Shown: one piece after another, positions 10,403-18,613 of the stretch
How positions within the stretch are numbered: the first letter of the stretch is position 1
How the letters are laid out: every line of letters begins with the position of its first letter
Origin: Chara braunii
Taxonomy: Eukaryota; Streptophyta; Charophyceae; Charales; Characeae
Direction: 5' to 3'
DNA: 40,998 bases
Assembly (NCBI GenBank): GCA_003427395.1
Contig: BFEA01000025.1
Location: 4,164,875 to 4,205,872 of the forward strand
Made by a program: the position numbers and the translations under genes
The notes under the pieces: generated by a model
Seen by the model: only the letters and a program-made list of their open reading frames with translations
The model's database searches: none
What the model was told of the DNA's origin: nothing

Positions 10403-10917
10403 AATTTATTTTATTTTTTTCTTTTCTTTTTTCTTGTTCTATATTCTTCTCTCAACTTCTGTTTTTGCCTTTCACTACCTACTCCTAAGGCTATCCATAT
10501 GGGACCCCTGCAAGCATAGTTTCCTCTCATTGTGAAGGGGAGATTTCATGTTGCCCCTTGCCCCTAATGTTTAGGGTATAGGGTTGGGGCCGCCAGTGGG
10601 GGTCTGGCTAACACAAAGACTGAGACCTGCCAGTAGTTGCGCCGCCCTTTCTCATCGTCCCCCACCCCTCATCCAGTAGCAGCAGTAGCTATGACCAACA
10701 CTCTCTCACACACCACACACAACCCACTCGCGCTCGAGCTCGCACTCACACCCATGTTGGTCATAGATTCCACTAAGACCGATCAGGAGTATCTAGAGGA
10801 CTATCCCAATTCGTTGGCACTAAGTGCGCCGCAGGAGGCATGGGGCTTAAACCCACAACCTCCTGAATGCCACTTGCATGCCTAACCAACTGAGCTAGGC
10901 CGCTGGATAATTTATTT
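10403..10917 (-). mobile_element. tRNA-derived SINE (minus strand)
   Basis: Read on the minus strand from about 10905, the head is GCGGCC followed by the RNA polymerase III A box TAGCTCAGTTGGTTAG and, about 35 nt on, a B box in GGTTGTGGGTTTAAGCCCC. The acceptor stem does not close, so this is not a functional tRNA gene. A body of about 400 bp runs to an A-rich tail (T-rich on plus, 10404-10440). AATTTATTT occurs at both edges (10403-10411 and 10909-10917) and may be the target-site duplication. The right edge lies in the ATTT-rich tail of the neighbouring LINE fragment, so the SINE seems to have inserted there. Confidence 0.6.
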
Positions 10918-11380
10918 ATTTATTTATTTTTCTTGGAAAAAGTAAGGAGTCCATTATCATGATAGGAACCATGAGGCCGGGAATTCCTCACAAACAACCC
11001 GGAAGAACATAGCAAGGTCTGGGACCATTACCCAGTTACAGTTTGTGGGTTTCCCCAACAACACTTAGCAAAGCCATTCAATATTCAAAAGTAAAAGCTA
11101 GCTATCTACAGCAACCCCAATAAATAAAGCCTGGGTTCGTGCCTGCCCAAGGTAAAAGCTTTAAAAAAAGAAGGAATCCATCTCAAACTACTCAATCAGG
11201 TCTATTTCGACCCAAATAAAAACCCTGCCTTCTTCGGCAGGGCGGACCAATTTGGTCCCATAATCCACCCTGGCCCTCTCATACCCCAACCATCCCTCCT
11301 GCCTCCTACCACCGAAATTTGCAACCGATTGCCCTGGTTGTTACTATAACCAAATGCTTCTACAAAAGAACCACTTCCGA
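10918..11380 (-). mobile_element. LINE 3'-end fragment (minus strand)
   Basis: An (ATTT)n tail at 10910-10930 leads into GAGGCCGGGAATTCCTC, ACAAACAACCCGG and TCTGGGACCATTACCCAG. The reverse complement of this block matches LINE-A at about 10160-10225. The fragment continues to the CCGATTGCCCTGGTTG word near 11323, a 3' UTR motif also seen near 25653, 25873 and 40675. No ORF2 sequence remains. The right boundary is approximate. Confidence 0.65.
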
Positions 11381-11409
11381 AATGTTGCTACTCTTAGGGC
11401 GTCGCCGCA

Positions 11410-11552
11410 CGACACACGAAACGAAAAACGAGACGAGTGCATCTTATGACAGAAAAAGACCAGGTTCATGGGTTTGCAAGAAATAGTAACGAGTGTATTG
11501 TGTCAGCTTCCTTGGCCAGATGCACTCTTTTCGTTTCCGTTTCGTGTGCCGT
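11410..11552. repeat. Foldback with about 34-bp arms (MITE-like)
   Basis: The left arm 11410-11444 (CGACACACGAAACGAAAAAC ...) is matched in reverse complement by 11518-11552 with a few mismatches, giving a stem of about 34 bp and a loop of about 73 nt. Partial pairing continues outward (GCGTCGCC against GTCGAGCGC). It could be a small palindromic transposon or a structured-RNA locus. No coding capacity is evident. Confidence 0.6.
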
Positions 11553-12180
11553 TGTCGAGCGCATCAGTCCCGCATGGGGACCCTCCCGACCGCATCACGC
11601 AGGATTTCGCAGGACTTATTGCGGAGAGCGCGACTTGCTGCTTCGGCCGAGTGCGCCAGCCGTACCTCTCACGAGCCTCTACGACAGGACAGGGTCACGC
11701 GAGGCAGTGCTACCTCCACCTGAGGGAGCTGTCACCATCCCTTAGGTGGGCGTATCCCCGCCGAGCTACTGAACCACATGTGAAGGTTTTTCGTATGCAA
11801 TTGCAGAGGTGGTCCAACCGAGGGCGTTTCTCGTTCGCTGTAGCATAGGGGGTTACACGCGGTCGAATGCCCGAAAATCGAACCCGCACGTGAATCGACG
11901 TACTGGGGGGCTGAGGTCCCAAGCGTGATTCCGCGCCGGTCGACTAGGACGCATCACACACACCATGCGTTACACCACAACACTCACACCTACTCACACA
12001 TGACACATGGAAAACACAAACAAAACCCCACAAACAACACCACAACACTACAGTACTCCTAGTCCCTTCAGTATCTGACCCATAACTTTATGCGACAAGA
12101 ATCAGATAGGTATCACGCGCTGGATTTCTTTATAAGTATCGAGCGAGTGCATGGCCTCCTCATATCAACCATCCATGCGG
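11553..12180. other. Non-coding interval, no recognised feature
   Basis: Mixed GC-rich sequence to 11940, then CA-rich short words at 11950-12050. The open frames at 11437-11848 overlap the foldback in several frames at once and have no recognisable domain, so I do not call them genes. Confidence 0.4.
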
Positions 12181-12440
12181 GCATACGTAAACACTCGCGC
12201 TGATGGGGTACTATGTAGTACTCGTAGCCTCGCGGCCCCTGATAATCTCGAGGGTCGCGTTCGACACTCAAGTGTCGGCTGACAGGCGCTTTAAGGGGTA
12301 ATCTCTCGACGTCAGGCAACCGCCATGTGCGGTTGAAGACCACACCCTCCTCTGCACCCTGTGCAGAGGGGTTGAGTAGACAACTCTGAGCTGTCGTGGC
12401 GGTCAAATATCAAGGAGCTTGACTTTGACGGCCGCCACGG
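12181..12440. repeat. Cluster of short perfect hairpins
   Basis: Consecutive stem-loops with short loops: CGACACT/AGTGTCG at 12262-12277 (loop 2); CAACCGC/GCGGTTG at 12317-12335 (loop 5); CCTCTGCA/TGCAGAGG at 12349-12369 (loop 5); and a longer one, GTGGCGGTCAAA at 12396-12407 against TTTGACGGCCGCCAC at 12424-12438 (one bulge). A further palindromic AGTACT pair lies near 12207-12222. The density is far above what unstructured sequence gives, and the cluster precedes the larger hairpin array at 13729. Confidence 0.7.
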
Positions 12441-13120
12441 ACTACAATGTTTAACCATAATAACTCTAAAAAGCAAAAGATGACAGGGGATCTCCCTTTT
12501 CTCTTCGTGCAAAACTTACTTAATCACTACGCACAACCTCAAATGGGTCGAGCGAACACAAGAAACATGATATAAACGTTATGAGGTAGGAAACGACCAC
12601 TCTCACAATCACGGTGTGACTTCCTTCAAATATATATACATATGATCATAAGCAAGACCAAGTCTGGGTGTCACTTCACATAACATATCTGTAATCACAT
12701 CAAAAATTCACATCGACAGAGCACACACTATACGGGGTCAACTGCGACCATTCTTTGCGCTCACACCCCTTGCTTTAGCCATACAAGCCTTACACTTTGT
12801 GCATCTCTCAAAATAAAATACTCAGCGTTTTTATTAAATGACCATTCAATTAAAGTTCGGGTAAGAATAGAACAAAACAACACAAAACATAGGGCTAAAG
12901 CCTTTAGGTTTAGTAGCAAGAGTGGATAAGAGTTGAGCCGGAAACCGACCTGTTATCTAAGGATAACAGAAAGTGATCCTTGTAGGATCAACTTGAAGAT
13001 AGTCAAGCCTTGAATCAATCTGAATGAAGGTGACCTGCAATGCAGCACAGGCCAGTACCCAAGCCATGCTTGAGTGATCAAGAAGTAATCATACCTTCCT
13101 AACTAACCTCTGACGTTTAT
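12441..13120. other. Non-coding interval with scattered hairpins
   Basis: No gene is seen. Short stem-loops recur at 12930-13080: TGTTATC/GGATAACA (about 12950), GATCC with loop TTGTA and GGATC (about 12976), CTGC/GCAG (about 13040) and CAAGC/GCTTG (about 13060). This continues the hairpin-rich character of 12181-12440. The stretch 12480-12900 is AT-rich and otherwise unremarkable. Confidence 0.5.
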
Positions 13121-13126
13121 CTAAAG

Positions 13127-13323
13127 AAATTCCGGCAGCATATCCCCTAAACAGGATGAATTGTCAGATTTCCCCTAACTGAAAATAATCCTACTCTCCA
13201 AATTCTACAAAATTTCGGCAGCGCTTCCCGTAGGAAAGAGTGCCTTCCCATAATTTCTACAAGTCAAAAAATGACTAACTCTTTCGGATTTGTAGAAATT
13301 TCGGCAGGCTTCCCGTAGGAAAA
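13127..13323. repeat. About 86-bp tandem repeats with TTCGGCAG core
   Basis: Three units start near 13127, 13212 and 13298. Each begins AAATTYCGGCAG and continues with TTCCCGTAGGAAA or, in the most diverged unit, ATCCCCTAAACAGG. Between units 2 and 3 the arms ATTTCTACAA (13253-13262) and TTGTAGAAAT (13290-13299) form a perfect 10-bp hairpin. I know TTTCGGCAG-type tandem units only vaguely from non-coding regions of plant LTR elements, so I leave the class open. Confidence 0.7.
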
Positions 13324-13728
13324 GTGGGCTACCAAAATTTATACAAAGCTGAAAACAAAAATGCGAGACAAAACTATACCTGGGACTAAGTTCTGGCACC
13401 TGCTTGATAACTTAGGCTCAACATTAGTCTGCATGCCCTCTTAGTGAGACCATGAGTCAATGCTGATCCTAACCCTCAGCAGAGTCGGTCTTATCTCATC
13501 CCAAACTTCCCTCCCATCATCCATCTTACCTACCTATGACTCCAGCACTTGGCGAGCCTCTACAACAACTACCCTATCAAAGAGAATACCCCAGAGATGA
13601 CCTTCAAAAACATGCATAGGTGAGTGCAACAACATCTCTCACCAACCCTCAGGTCCTTTTCCAGGTCACATAGTTCGTTAAAAAACCCTCATTATTCCCT
13701 TTTTACCCTTCCTTACATAAGACATAGG

Positions 13729-14940
13729 GTCAGCCAACCCAACTTATGGATGTGACTGACCTGCCAATTTATATGACTAGGCCACACAAACTTTGGTGCC
13801 TCAGTCTGGTAACACAAATATACGTACGCATAAGACCAAACCACACAAACTTATGGTGTGACCAGTTTCTGCAAAACGATCGACATAAGGCGTATGACCG
13901 GCCGCACCAACTTATGGTGAGGCTGGTCAGCCTGAACGTTCGACATACACATAGAACTGAACCTCCTCAACTTATGAGTGACCAGCCTCTGCCTAAACAA
14001 CAACAAAAGGCATATGACCAAACACAACAACTTATGTTGTGCCTGACCAGCCCTTACAGTGACATATAGTGTAAGACCAGGCTACCCAACTTATGAGTAG
14101 TCTAGCCCCGCACAAACAACAACAAGCGCGTATGACCGAACAACCCGCAACTTATGCGTTCGCCCGGCCTCCGCAACACAACTACATCAATAGATAAGTT
14201 TCATAATCAGATTTTGTCTTCAGACGAGTGGCCAGGCCACCTCAACTCATGAGGATCCCCACCCAAACGTCAGATATGTTTAGAAAAGGAAAATAGCCAG
14301 ACTTTATATATCTCTCTGCTTCTGTGTTATCAAGGACATATGACCAACTAACCAACTCATAGTTGAGTCAGCCTGCCCACAGTTACCACACCATTTTGTA
14401 TTGTTCATCTTCTCTTCCTCTGCTTTGTCTGTTACCGACTTATATGGCTGGATCTTCCAACTTATGGCGTCCAGCCTGCCATTAATATACATAATAAATA
14501 TGTATCACTTTGTATACTCTGATTCTCTTAGTAATGGCGGCTCATGACTTGACCACACCAACTTATGGTGTGAATAGTTTCACCTGGAACAATAAAGCAT
14601 AAGGCTGAGCCACACCAACTTATGGTGTGGTCAGCTTCTGCCTTGACAATTGACGTAAGGCGTATGACTGGGTCCCACCAACTTATGGTGACACTGGCCA
14701 GCCTAAACTTTCGGCATACCCAAAGAACTGGACTACCTCAACTCATGAGGAGCCCAACCTTTGCCTGAACAAACGACGAAAGGCATATGACCAGGCACAA
14801 CAACTTATGTTGTGCCTGGCTAGCCCATACAATTATATACAGCGTAGAGCTAGGCTACCCAACTTATGGGTAGTCTAGCTTGCCAAATAACAAGTAAAAC
14901 AAGTGCGAAAGACTGAGCAACCCGCAACTTATGCGTTCGC
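13729..14940. repeat. Array of about 18 covarying hairpins with ACTTA loop
   Basis: Units of about 60 bp each carry an inverted repeat around a nearly fixed pentaloop, ACTTA (or ACTCA), closed by CA/TG. The arms differ between units but stay complementary: CCACACCA/TGGTGTGG (14610-14630), CCAGGCACAACA/TGTTGTGCCTGG (14791-14819), CTACCCA/TGGGTAG inside AGCTAG/CTAGCT (14848-14880), CCTCA/TGAGG (14736-14750), CGCA/TGCG (14923-14935), CACCA/TGGTG (14676-14690). Six hairpin types occur in one order (13841, 13905, 13966, 14023, 14082, 14146) and again in the same order (14610, 14676, 14736, 14791, 14848, 14923), a higher-order period of about 770 bp. Extra members lie near 13738, 14240, 14448 and 14554. 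Linkers often read GGCRTATGACC. No protein is encoded; identity unknown. Confidence 0.85.
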
Positions 14941-15440
14941 CCAGCCTCTGCAACATATTTGACAGCTCTGTGTTTTCTGACTTCACACTGATAATCTTGA
15001 TTAAACCAATACATATTTGTTAGTTTACTTTGCAAATCATTGTCCTGAATTCAATCAAGCAAGGAAATACAGTTATCTTTTCCAGTCATACTTACAGTCA
15101 GGTCAATAGCAATAGGATAATATAGTTTAGTGTTAGGATCACACGCGTAAATCGAGGGTTATATCTGAGTGTTCCCTGCCTCCAGAACCCCGTCTGGGCT
15201 CCGACAGAGCTCCCACAATCGGTGGGGCAACCTCCCACAGAGGCCTTGGCGCAGACCTACGGGTTGCAATCCCGCCTGCCGCCTTCCTCTCGTAACCAAA
15301 GGACCAGACTTAGAATAAGAAAGGCAGAAAGAGAAGAGTTTAGACACTCAGATCCAAGAGGGGTGCTCTCAGACTCGCAGGAGAGGGCCTTGAAGCCTTC
15401 AGCGCCTTAGAGCCTCGCAATCCCCGAAATCGGATCTTCG
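14941..15440. other. Non-coding interval, no recognised feature
   Basis: 14941-15150 is AT-rich unique sequence; 15150-15440 is GC-richer. Short open frames on both strands have no recognisable domain. Confidence 0.4.
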
Positions 15441-15443
15441 TTC

Positions 15444-15648
15444 GCCCGTTTTCACTAAGAAACGGGCAAGAAGTGAGTCATCTCCCCTGCCATACCCCAG
15501 TCTCTCGACACCTCCGCGCAGCCCTTTCTTTTATAACTCCTATCCTACTTCCCCAGCACTCACACTAACCCCGCCATTCTACTCGCCCTACTACCAGAAA
15601 CCCATGATTTTAAGTCTTACTTCGCCCGATTCCGTCAAGGAACGGGCG
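15444..15648. repeat. Pair of related GCCCG hairpins about 180 bp apart
   Basis: Hairpin 1: GCCCGTTT (15444-15451) with AAACGGGC (15460-15467). Hairpin 2: CGCCCGATTCC (15623-15633) with GGAACGGGCG (15639-15648), loop GTCAA and one bulged A. Both start TTCGCCCG and both are followed by a similar GAGTCA/GACTCC plus TCCCCTGCC/TCCTCGCC context, so they are diverged copies of one structured unit. Confidence 0.65.
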
Positions 15649-15770
15649 AGTTATGACTCCTTCCTCGCCATCACTTTGCCTTCACCATCTTCGTCGTCCA
15701 CGCCGTCTTCCTCCCGAATACAACACACCCTTACCGCTCACGGCCTGATAGTACTTCGAGCTTTCAAACG

Positions 15771-15878
15771 AAAACTGTTAGCTAGGGTCGGCCCTCGATT
15801 TATACTTTATCATGTTTGCGTAGGGGCCGTGCTAATCTTCTCTACATCACTCAAATTTTAACGGATGTCCCAAAGGAC
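15771..15878 (-). pseudogene. U6 snRNA-derived sequence
   Basis: Read on the minus strand from 15878, it starts GTCCTTTGGGACATCCG, continues with a TAAAATT block and an AGAGAAGATTAGCACGG block, then CGGCCCCTACGCAA and ATAAATCGAG, and meets TTTT at 15774-15771. Hand comparison with plant U6 as I remember it gives about four fifths identity over 68 nt, with the central AGAGAAGATTAGC unchanged; the ACAGAGA box reads GTAGAGA. There is no TATA box at about -30 and no upstream sequence element, so it is probably a retroposed or repeat-embedded copy. The tRNA-like segment at 15930-15985 lies just upstream on the same strand. Confidence 0.8.
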
Positions 15879-15924
15879 CAAAGGGAACCCCCCCAACGAG
15901 GCTGCACACAAGATCAGATCCGGG

Positions 15925-16030
15925 ACTGGATCTGCATTTCAGCAGTTCATGGGTATACCAACTGAGCTAGGCTCTTGGGTACCTTTGCCAGTCCCGGAAC
16001 CAGTGCCCGGGCCACGTCCCAACTACAACA
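15925..16030 (-). repeat. tRNA-like segment of a composite repeat, copy 1
   Basis: On the minus strand, 15969-15957 reads TAGCTCAGTTGGT, a perfect tRNA A box. It is followed by an anticodon-arm-like CTGC/GCAG stem and a GATCC/GGATC stem in the T-arm position. A canonical B box is missing and no acceptor stem closes. The same block, more diverged, recurs at about 16575-16690 and 17500-17600. On the plus strand it is followed by an A-rich tract at about 16026-16040 that grades into the ATA microsatellite. Confidence 0.6.
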
Positions 16031-16039
16031 AAAGGGTAA

Positions 16040-16061
16040 AATAATAATAATAATAGTAGTA

Positions 16062-16121
<60 letters not shown>

Positions 16122-16134
16122 TAAATAATAATAA
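16040..16134. repeat. (ATA)n microsatellite
   Basis: About 95 bp of ATA trinucleotides with a few AGT variants, at the A-rich end of the composite repeat copy. The poly-Ile and poly-Leu frames over it are not genes. Confidence 0.97.
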
Positions 16135-16179
16135 AGTAAAACAGCAGAAAGGGGAGGGATTCCAAATGGGCAGCTGAAC

Positions 16180-16930
16180 ACAGTCAATGCTGCTGCAACC
16201 ACCGCCCTTCCCCGCTGTGCCCAAGCACAGTTTTCTCTTTCCTTTGAGTCTCAACAGGGCATGGCCACACTCAAACCTCCCACAGCAAATAGTGGGACCG
16301 GGCGGTAGGCCCCCAGCCATGGCGTCCCAGCCAAACACCCCACCTGTCATTGTCCCTTGCCGGGATCAAGCAGGCCACAGGGCCTGCGTTTTGGACGAAG
16401 AATCAGGGGCTGAGCCCCGACTCCTGTGTATTGTTCCAATTTTTAATAGATGTCTCGAAGGACCGCCTCGCAGCTTGGTCTTGGGACGCCCTCCCGAGAC
16501 TGGCCGGTCCCCGGTGGCCCAAACTATAATATTTTACTCATAGCCTCCTCGCGGGGTCTGAACTATGGTCTACACTTCAACAGTTTAGAGGTGTATTTGA
16601 CTGAGGTGGGCCAATTCATCCCACCTTCAGCCTCGGAACTAGTGCCAGCCTACTGCAGAGGTTCAAGGCTACAACTCGGGGAGCAACCCAGTCCCCGGAC
16701 TTTCCATCACCCGCACATGACACAAACTCACGCGACATGCCCCCTCAAATGGACGGCGCTGAAGTGTCGCGCCCTATGCTCGGTCGTTGTGGCTATTCAG
16801 ATGCCGCAACGAGTAGGAGGGCACAAGGTCCGCTGCAAAGTCTGCAGCATGAACTCAAGTGAGAACAGGTCCCACTGCAGATCTTGGTGGTCCTAGCAAT
16901 TTTTCAAGTGAGAGCCTTGAGACCGCAAAG
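16180..16930. repeat. Composite repeat copy 2 (U6-like and tRNA-like parts)
   Basis: On the minus strand from about 16467 the sequence reads GGTCCTTCGAGACATCTATT and then AAAAATTGGAACAATACA, the start of U6 through the TTGGAAC block; past that point the match fades. The counterpart of the tRNA-like block lies at 16575-16690 (CAACAGTTTAGAGGTG ... CTCGGAACTAGTGCCAGCC). The left part (about 16185-16300) resembles 16950-17075 (GCTGCTGC, then GCCCAAGCACAG against GCCCAGGCACGG). It is therefore a diverged copy of the unit around 15771-16030, not a gene. The open frames at 16187-16896 have no recognisable domain. Confidence 0.5.
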
Positions 16931-17640
16931 ACGGGTCCCATGTGATCGGCTGCTGCAGCGGCCTCTGCCCTAGTGCGCCCATCCCTACTGCGCCCAGGCA
17001 CGGTTCACCACCTTTTGGGTCCCAACAGGCATGCTCAGGGCATACTCACACTGCAGGCCCCCATGGCCATGCTCACACCGCAACCCCAAACCTGCAAAAA
17101 TATGCAGATTTGGGACGGGCAAATTTGGGGTCTTGCGCATGGTTCAGGTCACACACTGCTGCCCCTTTTCAGATGGGACACGACCCTGGCCGTCTGCAGC
17201 AATGACAAAATGGTCCTTTGCTGGGCCCACGGCACCATCCACAAGTCGTGCAAGAGCTGGTGACTGCGAATTCCCTTGTCCCGCGGCCACACAGGCTGCC
17301 TGACAGAAGGCACACAAATGGTACATTTAGGCCCTTGGCGAATCTGAATGACTGGTCATGCGCCTCACGGCCCCGACAGCATACTCCCACTCAACCCTTT
17401 TCACAACAGACCGGGGTTGGCGGATGGTGCGCCCGCGAAGGATCCCCACCGCTCAGGTTTCCTCCGCCTCGTGGGTTAACCGAACAGGCTCCCATGTTTG
17501 TTGAATTCCCCAGCCCGCGGTTTCAACAGTTTATGGGCGTATCAATTGAACCATGCCCGATGGTCCCCGCACACAACTCCGGTACCAGCGCTGTCGCCCT
17601 GCCCCAGGACCGACAAATAAAAATAAAGGTAAAAATAAAA
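16931..17640. repeat. Composite repeat copy 3, most diverged
   Basis: 16950-17075 aligns by eye with 16185-16300. 17500-17600 (GTTTCAACAGTTTATGGGCG ... GGTACCAGCGCTGTCGCC) aligns with the tRNA-like block 15930-16020. It ends in an A-rich stretch (ATAAAAATAAAGGTAAAAAT) at 17615-17640, the position equivalent to the A-rich end of copy 1. The U6 part is barely recognisable (near 17430-17455). No coding signal is evident. Confidence 0.45.
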
Positions 17641-17993
17641 TACGAACGTCGGAAACCGGTGCTCTGGGGAAGGGAGACCGCCAGTACCACTCTCAGTTCC
17701 GCTAGTCGGGCCTACAGATGGGCCGACAACAAAACCAAGGGGGATAGCCCCGCCAGGCCCCCAACCCCTCGGCACCTTCAGCCGCCCTGATATTCCATCG
17801 CCGCCAATCGTCGCCCTCGATCCCTGCACCGTCGTTTTGAAAGTCCAATGCCGTTACCAATAGTGTTAGTACCCAAGGCTGAGGCAGACTACGACAAAAT
17901 TCAATATAAGTTGTTGTCGCGCGGCACGCGGACCTACGGACCAGGCTCACGACTGTCGACCTATGGCGCCCGCCACTCATAAGGTCTGACTCC
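17641..17993. other. GC-rich interval, no recognised feature
   Basis: No gene or repeat is identified beyond the word CACGACTGTCRACCT, present at 17949 and 17997. Confidence 0.4.
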
Positions 17994-18146
17994 GTCCACG
18001 ACTGTCAACCTCCCGCATCTACCGCGCGGAGGTCACCGCTCGCATTCTATTTCCTCCCGCATGCTCCAACCAGCGCCTGAAAGCAAATATTATTGTCTGA
18101 TGACGTCTCCCGTATGAGCGCACACGCACCATGGTCACCTTAACAT
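17994..18146 (+). repeat. 153-bp copy left of the adapter
   Basis: Identical as far as I can read to 18185-18337, with only the 38-bp mate-pair junction between them. An exact flanking duplication abutting a library adapter is what gap closing with untrimmed reads produces, so one of the two copies is probably not real. Confidence 0.95.
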
Positions 18147-18184
18147 CTGTCTCTTATACACATCTAGATGTGTATAAGAGACAG
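18147..18184. other. Nextera mate-pair junction adapter (library artefact)
   Basis: Same 38-bp palindrome as at 96-133: the Tn5 mosaic end and its reverse complement, head to head. It is flanked by exact 153-bp direct copies. No transposase or resistance gene accompanies it, so a natural Tn5 insertion is excluded. Confidence 0.97.
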
Positions 18185-18337
18185 GTCCACGACTGTCAAC
18201 CTCCCGCATCTACCGCGCGGAGGTCACCGCTCGCATTCTATTTCCTCCCGCATGCTCCAACCAGCGCCTGAAAGCAAATATTATTGTCTGATGACGTCTC
18301 CCGTATGAGCGCACACGCACCATGGTCACCTTAACAT
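18185..18337 (+). repeat. 153-bp copy right of the adapter
   Basis: The second of the two identical copies that flank the adapter. The sequence after 18337 continues into the trailer of LINE-B, so this copy is the one joined to LINE-B. Confidence 0.95.
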
Positions 18338-18613
18338 AGAGAAAACTCCTCCTAACTTTAATCAAAATCACAATTTTGTAGGCGAAAGCGCCGGCTCTAT
18401 AACATCAAAATAAGAATTATCACGCACGCCTCGAAATTGCGCGCCCACACACTCTCTGCTTTTAGTCAACCGTTTAAGTCAGCGTGAAAAAAACGCAACT
18501 GTGACTCGCGCAGTACACTCAAATGTCGAACAAAACTTATCTTCTGTCACTCGCAAAAACCAGGGCGGATACCCTTGTAAGGGTATTCGCGCCGACACCG
18601 TGTGGCAAGGCCC

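Noticed and set aside
10860-10910. A functional tRNA gene on the minus strand
   Set aside because: A and B boxes are present but the acceptor stem does not close and the sequence continues into a SINE body with an A-rich tail.
13729-14940. CRISPR-like array
   Set aside because: The repeats are not identical, the spacers are similar to each other, the arms vary with pairing kept, and the genome is eukaryotic.
15604-15861. Small plus-strand protein of 85 residues
   Set aside because: Its second half is the antisense of the U6-like sequence and the first half is Ser-rich low complexity; no domain.
16187-17790. Several overlapping plus-strand frames of 90-190 codons
   Set aside because: They run in different frames over diverged repeat copies, contain no recognisable domain and are Pro/Ala/His-rich as expected from GC-rich non-coding DNA.
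18147-18184. Natural Tn5 or other bacterial transposon insertion
   Set aside because: Only two head-to-head mosaic ends are present, with no internal sequence and with 153-bp flanking copies in place of a 9-bp target duplication. This is the mate-pair junction.
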